Origin: Caballeronia telluris
Lineage (GTDB): Bacteria > Pseudomonadota > Gammaproteobacteria > Burkholderiales > Burkholderiaceae
Assembly (NCBI RefSeq): GCF_001544495.1
Contig: NZ_FCNZ02000018.1
Coordinates: 62,001-126,000 of the forward strand
Length of the DNA: 64,000 nt
Reading direction: 5' to 3'
Shown: one piece after another, positions 8,102-16,427 of the stretch
Layout of the letters: every line of letters begins with the position of its first letter
How positions within the stretch are numbered: the stretch's first letter is position 1
Position numbers and translations under genes: made by a program
The notes under the pieces: model-generated
The model's database searches: none
What the model was told of the DNA's origin: nothing
The model's input: only the letters and a program-made list of their open reading frames with translations

Positions 8102-8176
8102 TCGGGCCGGTAGCGGAACCGTTCCTCGCGACGTCGATTGTTTCGACATCCGAGCATGGTTCCGCTACCGGCCCGA
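8102..8176. repeat. 19-bp perfect inverted repeat between the MFS gene and nrdA
   Basis: Arms TCGGGCCGGTAGCGGAACC (8102-8120) and its exact complement (8158-8176) enclose 37 bases that contain a further 5-bp stem (GTCGA/TCGAC). It lies between converging genes. No T-run follows on either strand. Confidence 0.9.
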
Positions 8177-8191
8177 CTCTTCACTCAGGAA

Positions 8192-8218
8192 CGCCGGCCG
8201 GGAATCACCCGCCCGGCG
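8192..8218. terminator. GC-rich hairpin after nrdA
   Basis: An 11-bp stem with one mismatch (8192-8202 / 8208-8218), loop AATCA, 18 bases past the nrdA stop. It lacks a T-run, so its role as terminator is uncertain. Confidence 0.4.
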
Positions 8219-8236
8219 CTTGCACCACGCCGACGC

Positions 8237-11200
8237 TTACTGGCAAGCCTCGCACTCGTCGAAGCCCGGATCGCCCGGACGCATCATGCAGACCGGACCA
8301 TCCGCTTCCGGCGCTGCCGCGACTGCCGGCGCCGCTGCTGCTGCGGCTGCCGCGTTGAAGCCGCCAGCCGACGAACCGCCCATGCTCATGCCGCCGCCAA
8401 AGCCCGCACCCGACGCGCCACCCGCGCCATTGCCCGACTCGCCCGACGGCACCGAGTTCAGCGCGCCGTGCGCGACCGTCGACTTCTCGACGCTCGTCGC
8501 CGACATCGTGCGCAGGTAGTACGTCGTCTTGAGACCGCGCAGCCACGCGAGCTTGTAGACCTCGTCGAGCTTCTTGCCCGACGCGCCGCCCATGTAGATA
8601 TTCAGCGACTGCGCCTGATCGATCCACTTCTGCCGGCGCGCCGCCGCTTCCACGACCCACTTCGCGTCCAGTTCGAACGCCGTCGCGTAGATCGCGCGCA
8701 GATCGGCCGGAATGCGGTCGATGCGCGAGAGCGTGCCGTCGAAGTACTTCAGGTCGGAGACCATCACTTCGTCCCACAGGCCGCGCGCCTTCAGGTCGCG
8801 AACGAGGTAGTCGTTCACCACCGTGAATTCGCCCGACAGATTCGACTTCACGTACAGGTTCTGGAACGTCGGCTCGATACACGCCGAGACGCCGATGATG
8901 TTCGAAATCGTCGCCGTCGGCGCGATCGCGACGCAGTTCGAGTTGCGCATGCCGTGCGTGGCGATGCGCGAACGCAGCGAGGTCCAATCCATCGATTCGC
9001 TTTCGTCCACTTCGACGTAACCGCCGCGCTCTTCGGCCAGGAGCTTCAGCGAATCCTGCGGAAGAATGCCGCGATCCCACAGCGACCCGCGGTAGCTCGA
9101 ATAACGGCCGCGCTCTTCGGCCAGTTCCGTCGAGGCGTAGTACGCGTAGTAGCAAACCGCTTCCATCGACGTATCGGCGAATTTGACGGCCTCATCCGAC
9201 GCGTACGGCGTGCGCAGCAGGTGCAGGCAGTCCTGGAAGCCCATGATGCCCATGCCGACCGGGCGATGCTTCAGGTTCGAGTTACGCGCCTTCGCCACCG
9301 CGTAGTAATTGATGTCGATCACGTTGTCGAGCATGCGCATCGCGACGCTGATCGTGCGCTTGAGCTTGTCGTGGTCGAGCGCCAGCGTGCCGTCGGCCTG
9401 TTTCGCCAGGTGCGCGACGAGGTTCACCGAACCCAGGTTGCAGACGGCGATTTCCGTGTCGCTGGTGTTCAGCGTGATTTCCGTGCACAGATTCGACGAA
9501 TGCACGACGCCGACGTGTTGCTGCGGCGAACGGATGTTGCACGGGTCCTTGAACGTGATCCACGGATGGCCGGTTTCGAACAGCATGCCGAGCATCTTGC
9601 GCCAGAGTTGCGCCGCCGGAATCTTCTTGAACAGCTTGATTTCGCCGCGCGCCGCCTTGTCTTCGTAAGCCGTGTACGCCTTCTCGAACGCCGCGCCGAA
9701 CAGGTCGTGCAGGTCCGGGCAGGTCGCCGGCGAGAAGAGCGTCCAGTCGCCGCCTTCGTGGACGCGCTTCATGAACAGGTCGGGAATCCAGTTCGCCGTG
9801 TTCATGTCGTGCGTGCGGCGGCGGTCGTCGCCGGTGTTCTTGCGCAGTTCCAGGAACTCTTCGATGTCCAGGTGCCACGTCTCCAGGTACGCGCACACCG
9901 CGCCCTTGCGCTTGCCGCCCTGGTTCACCGCGACGGCCGTGTCGTTCACGACCTTCAGGAACGGCACCACGCCTTGCGACTTGCCGTTCGTGCCCTTGAT
10001 ATGCGAGCCGAGCGCCCGCACGCGCGTCCAGTCGTTGCCGAGACCGCCCGCGAACTTCGAGAGCAGCGCGTTTTCCTTCAGCGCTTCGTAGATGCCGTCG
10101 AGGTCGTCGGCGACCGTCGTCAGGTAGCACGACGACAGTTGCGAGCGGCGCGTGCCGGAATTGAACAGCGTCGGCGTCGACGACATGAAGTCGAAGCTTG
10201 ACAGCACGTTGTAGAACTCGATGGCGCGTGCTTCGCGGTCGATTTCGTTCAGCGACAGCCCCATCGCGACGCGCATGAAGAACGCCTGCGGCAGTTCGAT
10301 GCGCTTGCCTTCCGTGTGCAGGAAGTAGCGGTCATACAGCGTCTGGAGGCCGAGATAGCCGAATTGCAGGTCGCGGTTCGCGTCGAGCGCGGCGCCGAGA
10401 CGCTTCAGGTCGAATTGCTGGAGCTTGTCGTCGAGCAGTTCCGCTTCCACGCCCTGCTTGATGAAGAGCGGGAAATAGTCGGCGTAGCGCTCGCTCATGT
10501 CGGCTTGCGTGACTTCGTCTTCCAGGATTTCGCGGCGGATCGTGTGCAGCAGGATGCGCGCCGTGACCTGGCTGTACGCCGGGTCCTTTTCGATCATCGT
10601 GCGCGCAGCGAGGATGGCCGAGTCGTAGACCTGGCTCATCGGCACGCCGTCGTACAGGTTCTTCACCGTTTCCGCGACGATCGGATCGGCGCTGACGGCG
10701 TCGCCGAGGTTCTCGCATGCCGAGACGATCAGCGCCTTCAGCGCGTTCAGGTCGAGCGGACGCGAGATGCCGCCGTCGATCACGTTGATGCCGAGCGCGT
10801 TCGCCTGCACTTCCGGCGCGTGCGCGCGTTCCTGCGTGCGCTTCTCGCGATACAGCACGTAGGCGCGCGCGACGTTGTGCTCGCCGCCGCGCATCAGCGC
10901 GAGTTCGACCTGATCCTGAATGTCTTCGATATGAAACGTGCCGCCGTTCGGACGGCTGCGCACGAGCGCGCGCACGACGCTCTGCGTGAGTTGCTCGACC
11001 AGCTCGCGCACGCGCGCGGACGCCGCGCCCTGCCCGCCGTTCACGGCGAGGAACGCCTTCGTCACCGCGATGGCGATCTTCGACGGCTCGAACGACACCA
11101 CGGTCCCGTTGCGACGGATGACCTTGTAGTCGGCAAGCGTCGTGTTCGGCGCGAGCGTCTGCGCGCCCGGCTGCTGCGCGGCGGCGGCGGGACGTGCGGA

Positions 11201-11242
11201 GGCGCCGTCAAAGGAGGTCGTGGTGTTGTCGGTGGTTTGCAT
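8237..11242 (-). CDS. nrdA: Ribonucleotide reductase class Ia, large subunit
   Basis: The 1001-residue catalytic subunit that reduces ribonucleoside diphosphates. An ATP-cone near residues 38-130 gives allosteric activity control. The active-site triad Asn-Cys-Glu is in SNLCTEI (about residue 585), with redox cysteines in SCYLTT and AVCNLGSVNL, the radical-relay Tyr pair in KTTYYLRT, and the C-terminal shuttle pair Cys997/Cys1000 (ECEACQ). The start is the ATG at 11242 with AGGAG eight bases before it. The same frame stays open to 11500, but that part looks like non-coding leader. Two NrdR-like boxes and a good promoter lie near 11.65 kb. Confidence 0.96.
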   Translation of the reverse strand: MQTTDNTTTSFDGASARPAAAAQQPGAQTLAPNTTLADYKVIRRNGTVVSFEPSKIAIAVTKAFLAVNGGQGAASARVRELVEQLTQSVVRALVRSRPNGGTFHIEDIQDQVELALMRGGEHNVARAYVLYREKRTQERAHAPEVQANALGINVIDGGISRPLDLNALKALIVSACENLGDAVSADPIVAETVKNLYDGVPMSQVYDSAILAARTMIEKDPAYSQVTARILLHTIRREILEDEVTQADMSERYADYFPLFIKQGVEAELLDDKLQQFDLKRLGAALDANRDLQFGYLGLQTLYDRYFLHTEGKRIELPQAFFMRVAMGLSLNEIDREARAIEFYNVLSSFDFMSSTPTLFNSGTRRSQLSSCYLTTVADDLDGIYEALKENALLSKFAGGLGNDWTRVRALGSHIKGTNGKSQGVVPFLKVVNDTAVAVNQGGKRKGAVCAYLETWHLDIEEFLELRKNTGDDRRRTHDMNTANWIPDLFMKRVHEGGDWTLFSPATCPDLHDLFGAAFEKAYTAYEDKAARGEIKLFKKIPAAQLWRKMLGMLFETGHPWITFKDPCNIRSPQQHVGVVHSSNLCTEITLNTSDTEIAVCNLGSVNLVAHLAKQADGTLALDHDKLKRTISVAMRMLDNVIDINYYAVAKARNSNLKHRPVGMGIMGFQDCLHLLRTPYASDEAVKFADTSMEAVCYYAYYASTELAEERGRYSSYRGSLWDRGILPQDSLKLLAEERGGYVEVDESESMDWTSLRSRIATHGMRNSNCVAIAPTATISNIIGVSACIEPTFQNLYVKSNLSGEFTVVNDYLVRDLKARGLWDEVMVSDLKYFDGTLSRIDRIPADLRAIYATAFELDAKWVVEAAARRQKWIDQAQSLNIYMGGASGKKLDEVYKLAWLRGLKTTYYLRTMSATSVEKSTVAHGALNSVPSGESGNGAGGASGAGFGGGMSMGGSSAGGFNAAAAAAAAPAVAAAPEADGPVCMMRPGDPGFDECEACQ

Positions 11243-11616
11243 GTGCAAATCTCCTGGTGTTCGATGGTGCGGAACGTCCGCGGTTGGTTGGTTCAAGTTC
11301 GCGCCGGGTGCGTCGCCGGTGCGGACATCTGGAAACTGAAAACGGTCAGCCGGAGAGACGTGTTTCGTTCGGGCTGTGCCGTTCTTCCCCGACGCTTTTC
11401 TGCGATGGGTGGCTTTCATCGACTGTGTGGCCTTCTCGGTGCTACGTGCATGCGGTTGCCGGCGTGCTGCCGACGGATTGCAGACGCGTTTGCTGCTCAC
11501 ATCGCGGCGGCTCGACGCGGTTCTGGTCTTTGTTTCATGACCGCGCGGCCGCCTTCTGCTTCACCTACCCCGTAAAGCCGACGGCGCCGGCTCTCAGAGC
11601 GGGCGCCGCCTCGACA

Positions 11617-11632
11617 ACACAAGATGTAGTGC
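11617..11632. promoter_or_regulatory. NrdR-like box, nrdA proximal
   Basis: ACACAAGATGTAGTGC matches the NrdR consensus acaCwAtATaTwGtgt at 13 of 16 positions. It starts 31 bp from the second box and lies just downstream of the predicted transcription start. Confidence 0.75.
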
Positions 11633-11647
11633 AATTTGCGTCTATGG

Positions 11648-11663
11648 GCACCAAGTATAGTGA
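11648..11663. promoter_or_regulatory. NrdR-like box, nrdA distal, over the -10
   Basis: GCACCAAGTATAGTGA matches the NrdR consensus at 11 of 16 positions and covers the -10 hexamer TATACT (minus strand, 11654-11659). Confidence 0.7.
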
Positions 11664-11681
11664 ACTTCCGCACAGTCTCAA
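11654..11681 (-). promoter_or_regulatory. nrdA promoter
   Basis: Minus-strand TTGAGA (11676-11681, five of six), a 16-base spacer, TATACT (11654-11659, five of six). The -10 sits inside an NrdR-like box, which suits repression by NrdR-ATP/dATP when nucleotides are plentiful. Confidence 0.65.
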
Positions 11682-11787
11682 AAAGATTTATTTGCCTGTC
11701 GAATGCCTGCGAGGGATTGACTTTTGCTTGGCCGAAGCACGGCAAGGCCGCGGGCGTTCCCCGTGCTGCGACGCAACGAGAATGCCC

Positions 11788-12390
11788 TTACGCCTGATTC
11801 AGGTACGGGAAGAACCGCGAGGAGAGACCGGTGGCGCGCACGAATCGCGGCCAGTCGAAGTGAGGGCCGGGATCGGTCTTGCGGCCCGGCGCGATGTCCG
11901 AATGGCCGGCGAGCGCATCGATCGGATAACGCTTCGCGAGTACGCCGACGAGCGTTTGCAGCGCTTCGTATTGCGCGTGTTCGAAGGCGAAGCGGTCGCT
12001 GCCTTCCAGCTCGATGCCGATCGAAAAATCGTTGCAGCGCTCACGTCCGAAGAACTCCGACACGCCCGCGTGCCACGCGCGATCGTTGCAGGAAACGTAC
12101 TGCTCGATCGCGCCATCGCGACGAATCACGAAATGCGCCGACACGCGCATGCCGCGCAACTGCTCAAAGTACGGATGCGCGTCGTGGTCGAGGCGATTCT
12201 GGAAGAAGTCGCGGATCGCGTCGCCGCCGAAGTCGTCGGGCGGCAGGCTGATGTTATGCACGACGATGAGCGTCGGCTCGATCGCGCCCGGCCGCGCCTC
12301 GTAATTCGGCGAGGGCAGCCGCGTCGCGGTGGAGAGCCAGCCGTCGGCGTCGACCGTAGCGATGGCTTCGGCGCGCGGAGACTGCGTCAT
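11788..12390 (-). CDS. ampD: 1,6-anhydro-N-acetylmuramyl-L-alanine amidase AmpD
   Basis: A 200-residue cytoplasmic zinc amidase that cleaves anhydro-muropeptides during cell-wall recycling and, by removing inducers, keeps ampC-type beta-lactamase low. Zinc ligands are His45 (VVHNISLP), His163 (AGHSDIAPG) and Asp173 (KTDPGPHFDW); Glu127 (GIELEG) is in the active site. The start at 12390 overlaps the stop of the PP0621 gene by ATGA, giving the normal AmpD length; the ORF upstream of it is just readthrough in frame. Confidence 0.94.
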   Translation of the reverse strand: MTQSPRAEAIATVDADGWLSTATRLPSPNYEARPGAIEPTLIVVHNISLPPDDFGGDAIRDFFQNRLDHDAHPYFEQLRGMRVSAHFVIRRDGAIEQYVSCNDRAWHAGVSEFFGRERCNDFSIGIELEGSDRFAFEHAQYEALQTLVGVLAKRYPIDALAGHSDIAPGRKTDPGPHFDWPRFVRATGLSSRFFPYLNQA

Positions 12391-12704
12391 CGCGCGTCGC
12401 GGCCCGTGGGGCGCGCGGCGTGGCGATGCGCGTGATCGGAGCAGCAAAAGCGCTGCCCCGCGACGACGAGCGTTTCACTGCGCGGCGTATGCACGCCACA
12501 CTCGGCGCAGCGCACGAGCGAATCGGGCAGTTGCGGCGCGCCGCTCGCACCGTTGCCGCTGCGCGCACCGGTGCCGCTCGCGCTGTCGGTGTCGGCGCGC
12601 GTGCCCTGCGAGGCGGTCTGCGCGCGCGCGTTCGCGCGTCGCAGCTTGCGGAACAGCCACTGGCTCGCGAAGAACACGAGGATCAGGAGGAGAATTTGTC
12701 GCAT
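12387..12704 (-). CDS. PP0621 family small membrane protein
   Basis: A 105-residue protein with an N-terminal membrane anchor (ILLLILVFFASQWLF), a basic stretch, a Ser/Gly-rich linker and a small zinc-ribbon-like end with CAEC and CCSDHAHRH. This is the plan of PP0621-family proteins, of unknown function. It overlaps ampD by four bases and follows ypjD after 30 bases, so the three are probably one operon. Confidence 0.8.
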   Translation of the reverse strand: MRQILLLILVFFASQWLFRKLRRANARAQTASQGTRADTDSASGTGARSGNGASGAPQLPDSLVRCAECGVHTPRSETLVVAGQRFCCSDHAHRHAARPTGRDAR

Positions 12705-12734
12705 GGCGTGACTAATAGAAGAAGGCTGCCCGGC

Positions 12735-13646
12735 TCAGACGACCGCGCGGTGCAGCAGCACTTCGAACACGAAGCGGCTGCCGACATAAGCGAGCAGGAG
12801 CGCGACGAACGAAGCGAGCACCCAGCGCAACGCGGCACGACCGCGCCAGCCGGAGACGCGGCGCGCGGTCAGGAGCGCGCCGAACATGAGCCATGAAAGG
12901 AACGCGAACACCGTCTTGTGATCGAGCTTGAACGCGCGGTCGACGAGTTGTTCGTTGAAGGCGATGCCCGAGACCAGCGTGAGCGTCAGCAGCACAAAGC
13001 CTGCCGCGATCAATCGGAACAGCAGCTTTTCGAGCGTGAGAAGCGGCGGCAGCGTATCGAGCCAGCTTGTCAGCCAGCCGTTCGACGTGTGACGCGCCGC
13101 CGAGCCGCGCATGTTCTGCAGGCGCTTTTCGACCATCAGCATCAGGATCGCGTGCAGCGCCGCAATCGCGAAGAGGCCATACGCGATGTTCGCGATCAGG
13201 AAATGCAGCTTGAACATCGGCGCGGCAGAATACGGCAGCACGCGCACGCCGCCAAAGAGAAGCGGCAACAGCGACGCCACGCAGGCGAGCGGCAACACGA
13301 GCAGCCGCAAACCGTCGAGCGGAAAGAAAAAGCTCTCGATCCAGTAGATGCCCGCGCCGAGCCAGAACATCGCCGACAGCGCGAACGCGAAGCCGAAGAT
13401 CATCGCGTTCTGCGGGAAGATGGTGGTGTGCAGCAACACCCCGTGCACGACGAGCGCGACAAATAACAGCGCGCGCCCGATGCCGCTCATGCCCGACGCC
13501 TTCGATGCCCGCGCGGGCGGCAGCGGCGCGCCCGCGGGAATGCCCGCCAGCGCGGGCTCGACGGCCGTGTGGCGATGCGCGCGCCAGCCCGCTACGGCAA
13601 GACCGCCGTACAGAAGCGCAGTGAGGGCATACAGTACAATATCCAT
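12735..13646 (-). CDS. ypjD: YpjD, cytochrome c assembly (CcsA)-like membrane protein
   Basis: A 303-residue integral membrane protein with about eight hydrophobic segments and the CcsA/CcmC-type core around residues 85-300, including conserved His in KLDHKTVFAFLSW. The family handles heme in cytochrome c maturation, but YpjD itself has no proven function. It is divergent from ffh across 100 bases, the same arrangement as in E. coli, which supports the assignment. Confidence 0.85.
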   Translation of the reverse strand: MDIVLYALTALLYGGLAVAGWRAHRHTAVEPALAGIPAGAPLPPARASKASGMSGIGRALLFVALVVHGVLLHTTIFPQNAMIFGFAFALSAMFWLGAGIYWIESFFFPLDGLRLLVLPLACVASLLPLLFGGVRVLPYSAAPMFKLHFLIANIAYGLFAIAALHAILMLMVEKRLQNMRGSAARHTSNGWLTSWLDTLPPLLTLEKLLFRLIAAGFVLLTLTLVSGIAFNEQLVDRAFKLDHKTVFAFLSWLMFGALLTARRVSGWRGRAALRWVLASFVALLLAYVGSRFVFEVLLHRAVV

Positions 13647-13746
13647 GTTCGAAGTTTACACTAGGCCCCGAACTCACGACGTCTTCCCTCCCGCCGACAC
13701 GGCGTGACCGGGCGCCACGTCGAGGCCGCACTCTCTACCGCTCCCC

Positions 13747-15114
13747 ATGCTCGACAATCTCACTCAACGGATGGCGCGCGTCGTCAAGACGCTGCGCGGC
13801 GAGGCCCGGCTCACCGAGGCTAACACGCAGGAAATGCTGCGCGAAGTGCGTCTCGCCTTGCTGGAGGCGGACGTCGCGCTGCCGGTCGTGCGCGAATTCA
13901 TCGCCAAGGTGAAGGAGAAGGCGCTCGGCGAGGAAGTCATTTCGAGCCTGTCGCCGGGACAGGCGCTCGTCGGCGTGGTGCAGCGCGAGCTGACGGCCGT
14001 GATCGGCGGCGACTACGAAGGCAAGGCCGCCGAGCTGAATCTCGCGGTCACGCCGCCCGCCGTGATCCTGATGGCCGGCCTTCAGGGCGCGGGCAAGACC
14101 ACGACCACCGGCAAGCTCGCGAAGCTGCTGCGCGAGAAGCACAAGAAGAAAGTGCTCACGGTCTCCGTCGACGTTTACCGCCCCGCCGCCATCGCGCAGT
14201 TGAAGACGGTGACCGAGCAGGTCGGCGCGGACTTCTTCCCGTCCGAGCCGAACCAGAAGCCCGCCGACATCGCGCGCGCCGCCGTCGACTGGGCGAAGCG
14301 TCACTACCACGATGTGCTGATCGTCGATACGGCGGGCCGTCTCGGCATCGACGAAGCGATGATGAACGAAATCAGCGAGCTTCACGGCCTGCTGAAACCC
14401 GCCGAAACGCTCTTCGTCGTCGATGCGATGCTCGGTCAGGACGCCGTGAACACCGCCAAGGCGTTCAACGACGCGCTGCCGCTCACCGGCGTCGTGCTCA
14501 CCAAGCTCGACGGCGACTCGCGCGGCGGCGCGGCGCTGTCCGTACGTCACGTGACCGGCAAGCCGGTGAAGTTCGTCGGCGTCGCGGAAAAGCTCGACGG
14601 GCTCGAAGTCTTCCATCCGGACCGCATGGCGAACCGGATCCTCGGCATGGGCGACATCATGGCGCTCGTCGAGGAAGCGCAGCGCGGCGTCGACCAGAAG
14701 GAAGCGCAAAAGCTCGCCGACAAGGTCAAGAAAGGCGGCGACTTCGACCTGAACGACTTCAAGGCGCAGCTCGCGCAGATGAAGAACATGGGCGGTCTGT
14801 CGTCGCTGATGGACAAACTGCCCGCGCAGTTCCAGCAGGCCGCGCAGGGCGCGGACATGGGCGTCGCGGAAAAGCAGATGCGCCGCATGGAAGGCATCAT
14901 CAATTCGATGACCATCAAGGAGCGCGCAAAGCCCGAACTGATCAAGGCCGCGAGAAAGCGCCGGATCGCCGCGGGCGCGGGCGTGCACGTCCAGGAAGTC
15001 AACCGGATGCTGAATCAGTACGAGCAGATGCGCGGCATGATGAAGAAGCTCAAGGGCGGCAACCTGCAGAAGATGATGCGCGGCATGAAGGGCATGATGC
15101 CCGGCATGCGCTAA
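13747..15114 (+). CDS. ffh: Signal recognition particle protein Ffh
   Basis: The 455-residue protein subunit of SRP. With 4.5S RNA it binds signal sequences of nascent inner-membrane proteins and delivers ribosomes to FtsY. The N domain is at 1-100, then the G domain with P-loop GLQGAGKTT (111-119), DTAGR (194-198) and TKLD (252-255), and a methionine-rich M domain from about 300 to the end, with the RNA-binding stretch rich in Met-Arg-Gly. Length and start are standard. Confidence 0.97.
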   Translation: MLDNLTQRMARVVKTLRGEARLTEANTQEMLREVRLALLEADVALPVVREFIAKVKEKALGEEVISSLSPGQALVGVVQRELTAVIGGDYEGKAAELNLAVTPPAVILMAGLQGAGKTTTTGKLAKLLREKHKKKVLTVSVDVYRPAAIAQLKTVTEQVGADFFPSEPNQKPADIARAAVDWAKRHYHDVLIVDTAGRLGIDEAMMNEISELHGLLKPAETLFVVDAMLGQDAVNTAKAFNDALPLTGVVLTKLDGDSRGGAALSVRHVTGKPVKFVGVAEKLDGLEVFHPDRMANRILGMGDIMALVEEAQRGVDQKEAQKLADKVKKGGDFDLNDFKAQLAQMKNMGGLSSLMDKLPAQFQQAAQGADMGVAEKQMRRMEGIINSMTIKERAKPELIKAARKRRIAAGAGVHVQEVNRMLNQYEQMRGMMKKLKGGNLQKMMRGMKGMMPGMR

Positions 15115-15128
15115 CTGACGCGCCGTCG

Positions 15129-15168
15129 AACCCGCGCCCGCCCGCGAAGCCGCGGCGTGCGCGGGTTT
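15129..15168 (+). terminator. Hairpin after ffh
   Basis: Outer arms AACCCGCGC (15129-15137) and GCGCGGGTT (15159-15167), with a further GC pairing inside and a short T-run. It is a probable intrinsic terminator. Confidence 0.5.
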
Positions 15169-15233
15169 ATCATATGGCGCTCGTCGCTGTTTTTTCCCAC
15201 ACTAGGTATTCACGCCACCGCGCCGCTTTCCTT

Positions 15234-15785
15234 ATGAATCGCGAAGAAGCTCTCCACATTTTCAGCCACTCCGAAGAAATCGTGTCGGCGGCCGATGTCA
15301 ATGCGTCGATCGAACGCATGGCGCAGGCCATCCGCGCGGCGACCAGCGAGGATTTCCCGCTCGTCCTCTCCGTGATGGGCGGCGCGGCGGTGTTCACGGG
15401 CATGCTGCTGCCGCATCTCGACTTCCCGCTCGAGTTCGACTACATCCACCTCACGCGCTACCGCAACGCGATCAAGGGCGGCAGCGAAATGCAATGGCGC
15501 GTCGCGCCGGCAGAATCGGTAAAGGATCGCGTGGTGCTCGTGCTCGACGACATCCTCGACGAGGGCGAGACGATGGCCGCCATCCGCGACCGCATCATGA
15601 TGATGGGCGCGAAGCAGTTTCTGTCGGCGGTGCTGTGCGAAAAAACCATTCCGAAGGCGAAGCCGCTGCGTCCCGATTTCTGCGGATTCGAGGTGCCGGA
15701 CCGCTATGTGTTCGGCTGCGGCATGGACGCGAAAGGCTACTGGCGTAACCTGCCGGCCATCCGCGCGCTCACTGAAGGCGCGTGA
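15234..15785 (+). CDS. hpt: Hypoxanthine (guanine) phosphoribosyltransferase
   Basis: A 183-residue purine-salvage enzyme that joins hypoxanthine or guanine to PRPP. The PRPP-binding loop is VLVLDDILDEGET (101-113). Base specificity within the family is hard to read; related proteins are usually called hypoxanthine-guanine phosphoribosyltransferases. I chose the ATG at 15234 (MNREEAL), which gives the normal length; the 20 extra residues upstream from 15174 are basic and unlike the family. Confidence 0.88.
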   Translation: MNREEALHIFSHSEEIVSAADVNASIERMAQAIRAATSEDFPLVLSVMGGAAVFTGMLLPHLDFPLEFDYIHLTRYRNAIKGGSEMQWRVAPAESVKDRVVLVLDDILDEGETMAAIRDRIMMMGAKQFLSAVLCEKTIPKAKPLRPDFCGFEVPDRYVFGCGMDAKGYWRNLPAIRALTEGA

Positions 15786-15800
15786 AGTTCGGATCAGCGT

Positions 15801-15828
15801 AAAAAAAGCGGCCTCGGCCGCTTTTTTT
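15801..15828. terminator. Bidirectional terminator between hpt and marC
   Basis: A7-GCGGC-CTCG-GCCGC-T7, a symmetric hairpin that works on both strands. The last bases also form the TAA stop of the marC gene. Confidence 0.87.
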
Positions 15829-16426
15829 ACAGCTGATGCACGAAAGTGCGTATCCCGGTCAGGATCATCTCGACCGAAATCGCGACCAGCACGAGTCCCA
15901 TCAACCGCTCGAACGCGGTGACGGCCCGCTCGCCGAGCCAGTGCTGGATCTTCTCGGCAAGAATCAGCACGATCGCGCAGACGATCATCGTGACCGTCAG
16001 CGCGCCGACCCATTCCAGCATCTTTCCCGGCGCCTGCGACGTCAGCAGCATCACGGTCGCCAGCGCCGACGGGCCCGCGATCGCGGGAATCGCGAGCGGC
16101 ACGATCAGCGGCTCGCCGCCGCGCGAATCGCCGCCCATCGGGCCGTCGGGATGCGGGAAGATCATCCGGAGCGCGATCAGGAACAGCACGATCCCGCCGC
16201 CGATCCGAAGCGACAAGTCGGTGAGACTCATCGCGCGCAGGAAGCGGTCGCCGACCAGCATGAACACGAGCAGAATGCCGAACGCGATCGCGATTTCCCG
16301 CAGGATCACGATACGCCGCCGCTCGGCCGCCACCCCGCGCAGCGCATTGATGAAGATCGGTATGTTGCCGAGCGGATCGGTGATCAGAATGAGCAGGACG
16401 GTCGCCGAGAGGAAGTTGTACTGCAC
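15827..16426 (-). CDS. MarC family integral membrane protein
   Basis: A 199-residue protein with six hydrophobic segments, including the conserved LITDPLGNIPIFI and AIPAIAGPSALATVMLL motifs of the MarC/YhgN family. Annotated as possible neutral amino-acid transporters, these proteins have no proven role; MarC itself turned out not to cause antibiotic resistance (family knowledge). The start is one base past the proS stop, so it is co-transcribed with proS. The stop lies in the terminator hairpin. Confidence 0.88.
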   Translation of the reverse strand: MQYNFLSATVLLILITDPLGNIPIFINALRGVAAERRRIVILREIAIAFGILLVFMLVGDRFLRAMSLTDLSLRIGGGIVLFLIALRMIFPHPDGPMGGDSRGGEPLIVPLAIPAIAGPSALATVMLLTSQAPGKMLEWVGALTVTMIVCAIVLILAEKIQHWLGERAVTAFERLMGLVLVAISVEMILTGIRTFVHQL

Positions 16427-16427
16427 G

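Larger units (their letters stand above)
11243..11787. other. Long nrdA upstream region / probable 5' leader
   Basis: About 545 bases between nrdA and ampD. The promoter and NrdR-like boxes are at 11617-11681. From a start near 11647 the nrdA leader would be about 405 nt. The nrdA frame is open here by chance of composition, but the translation resembles no known N-terminus. I see no other gene. Confidence 0.6.

Noticed and set aside
11243-11500. N-terminal extension of NrdA by 86 residues
   Set aside because: The upstream part is Arg/Lys/His-rich without family similarity, and the ATG at 11242 has a good Shine-Dalgarno sequence.
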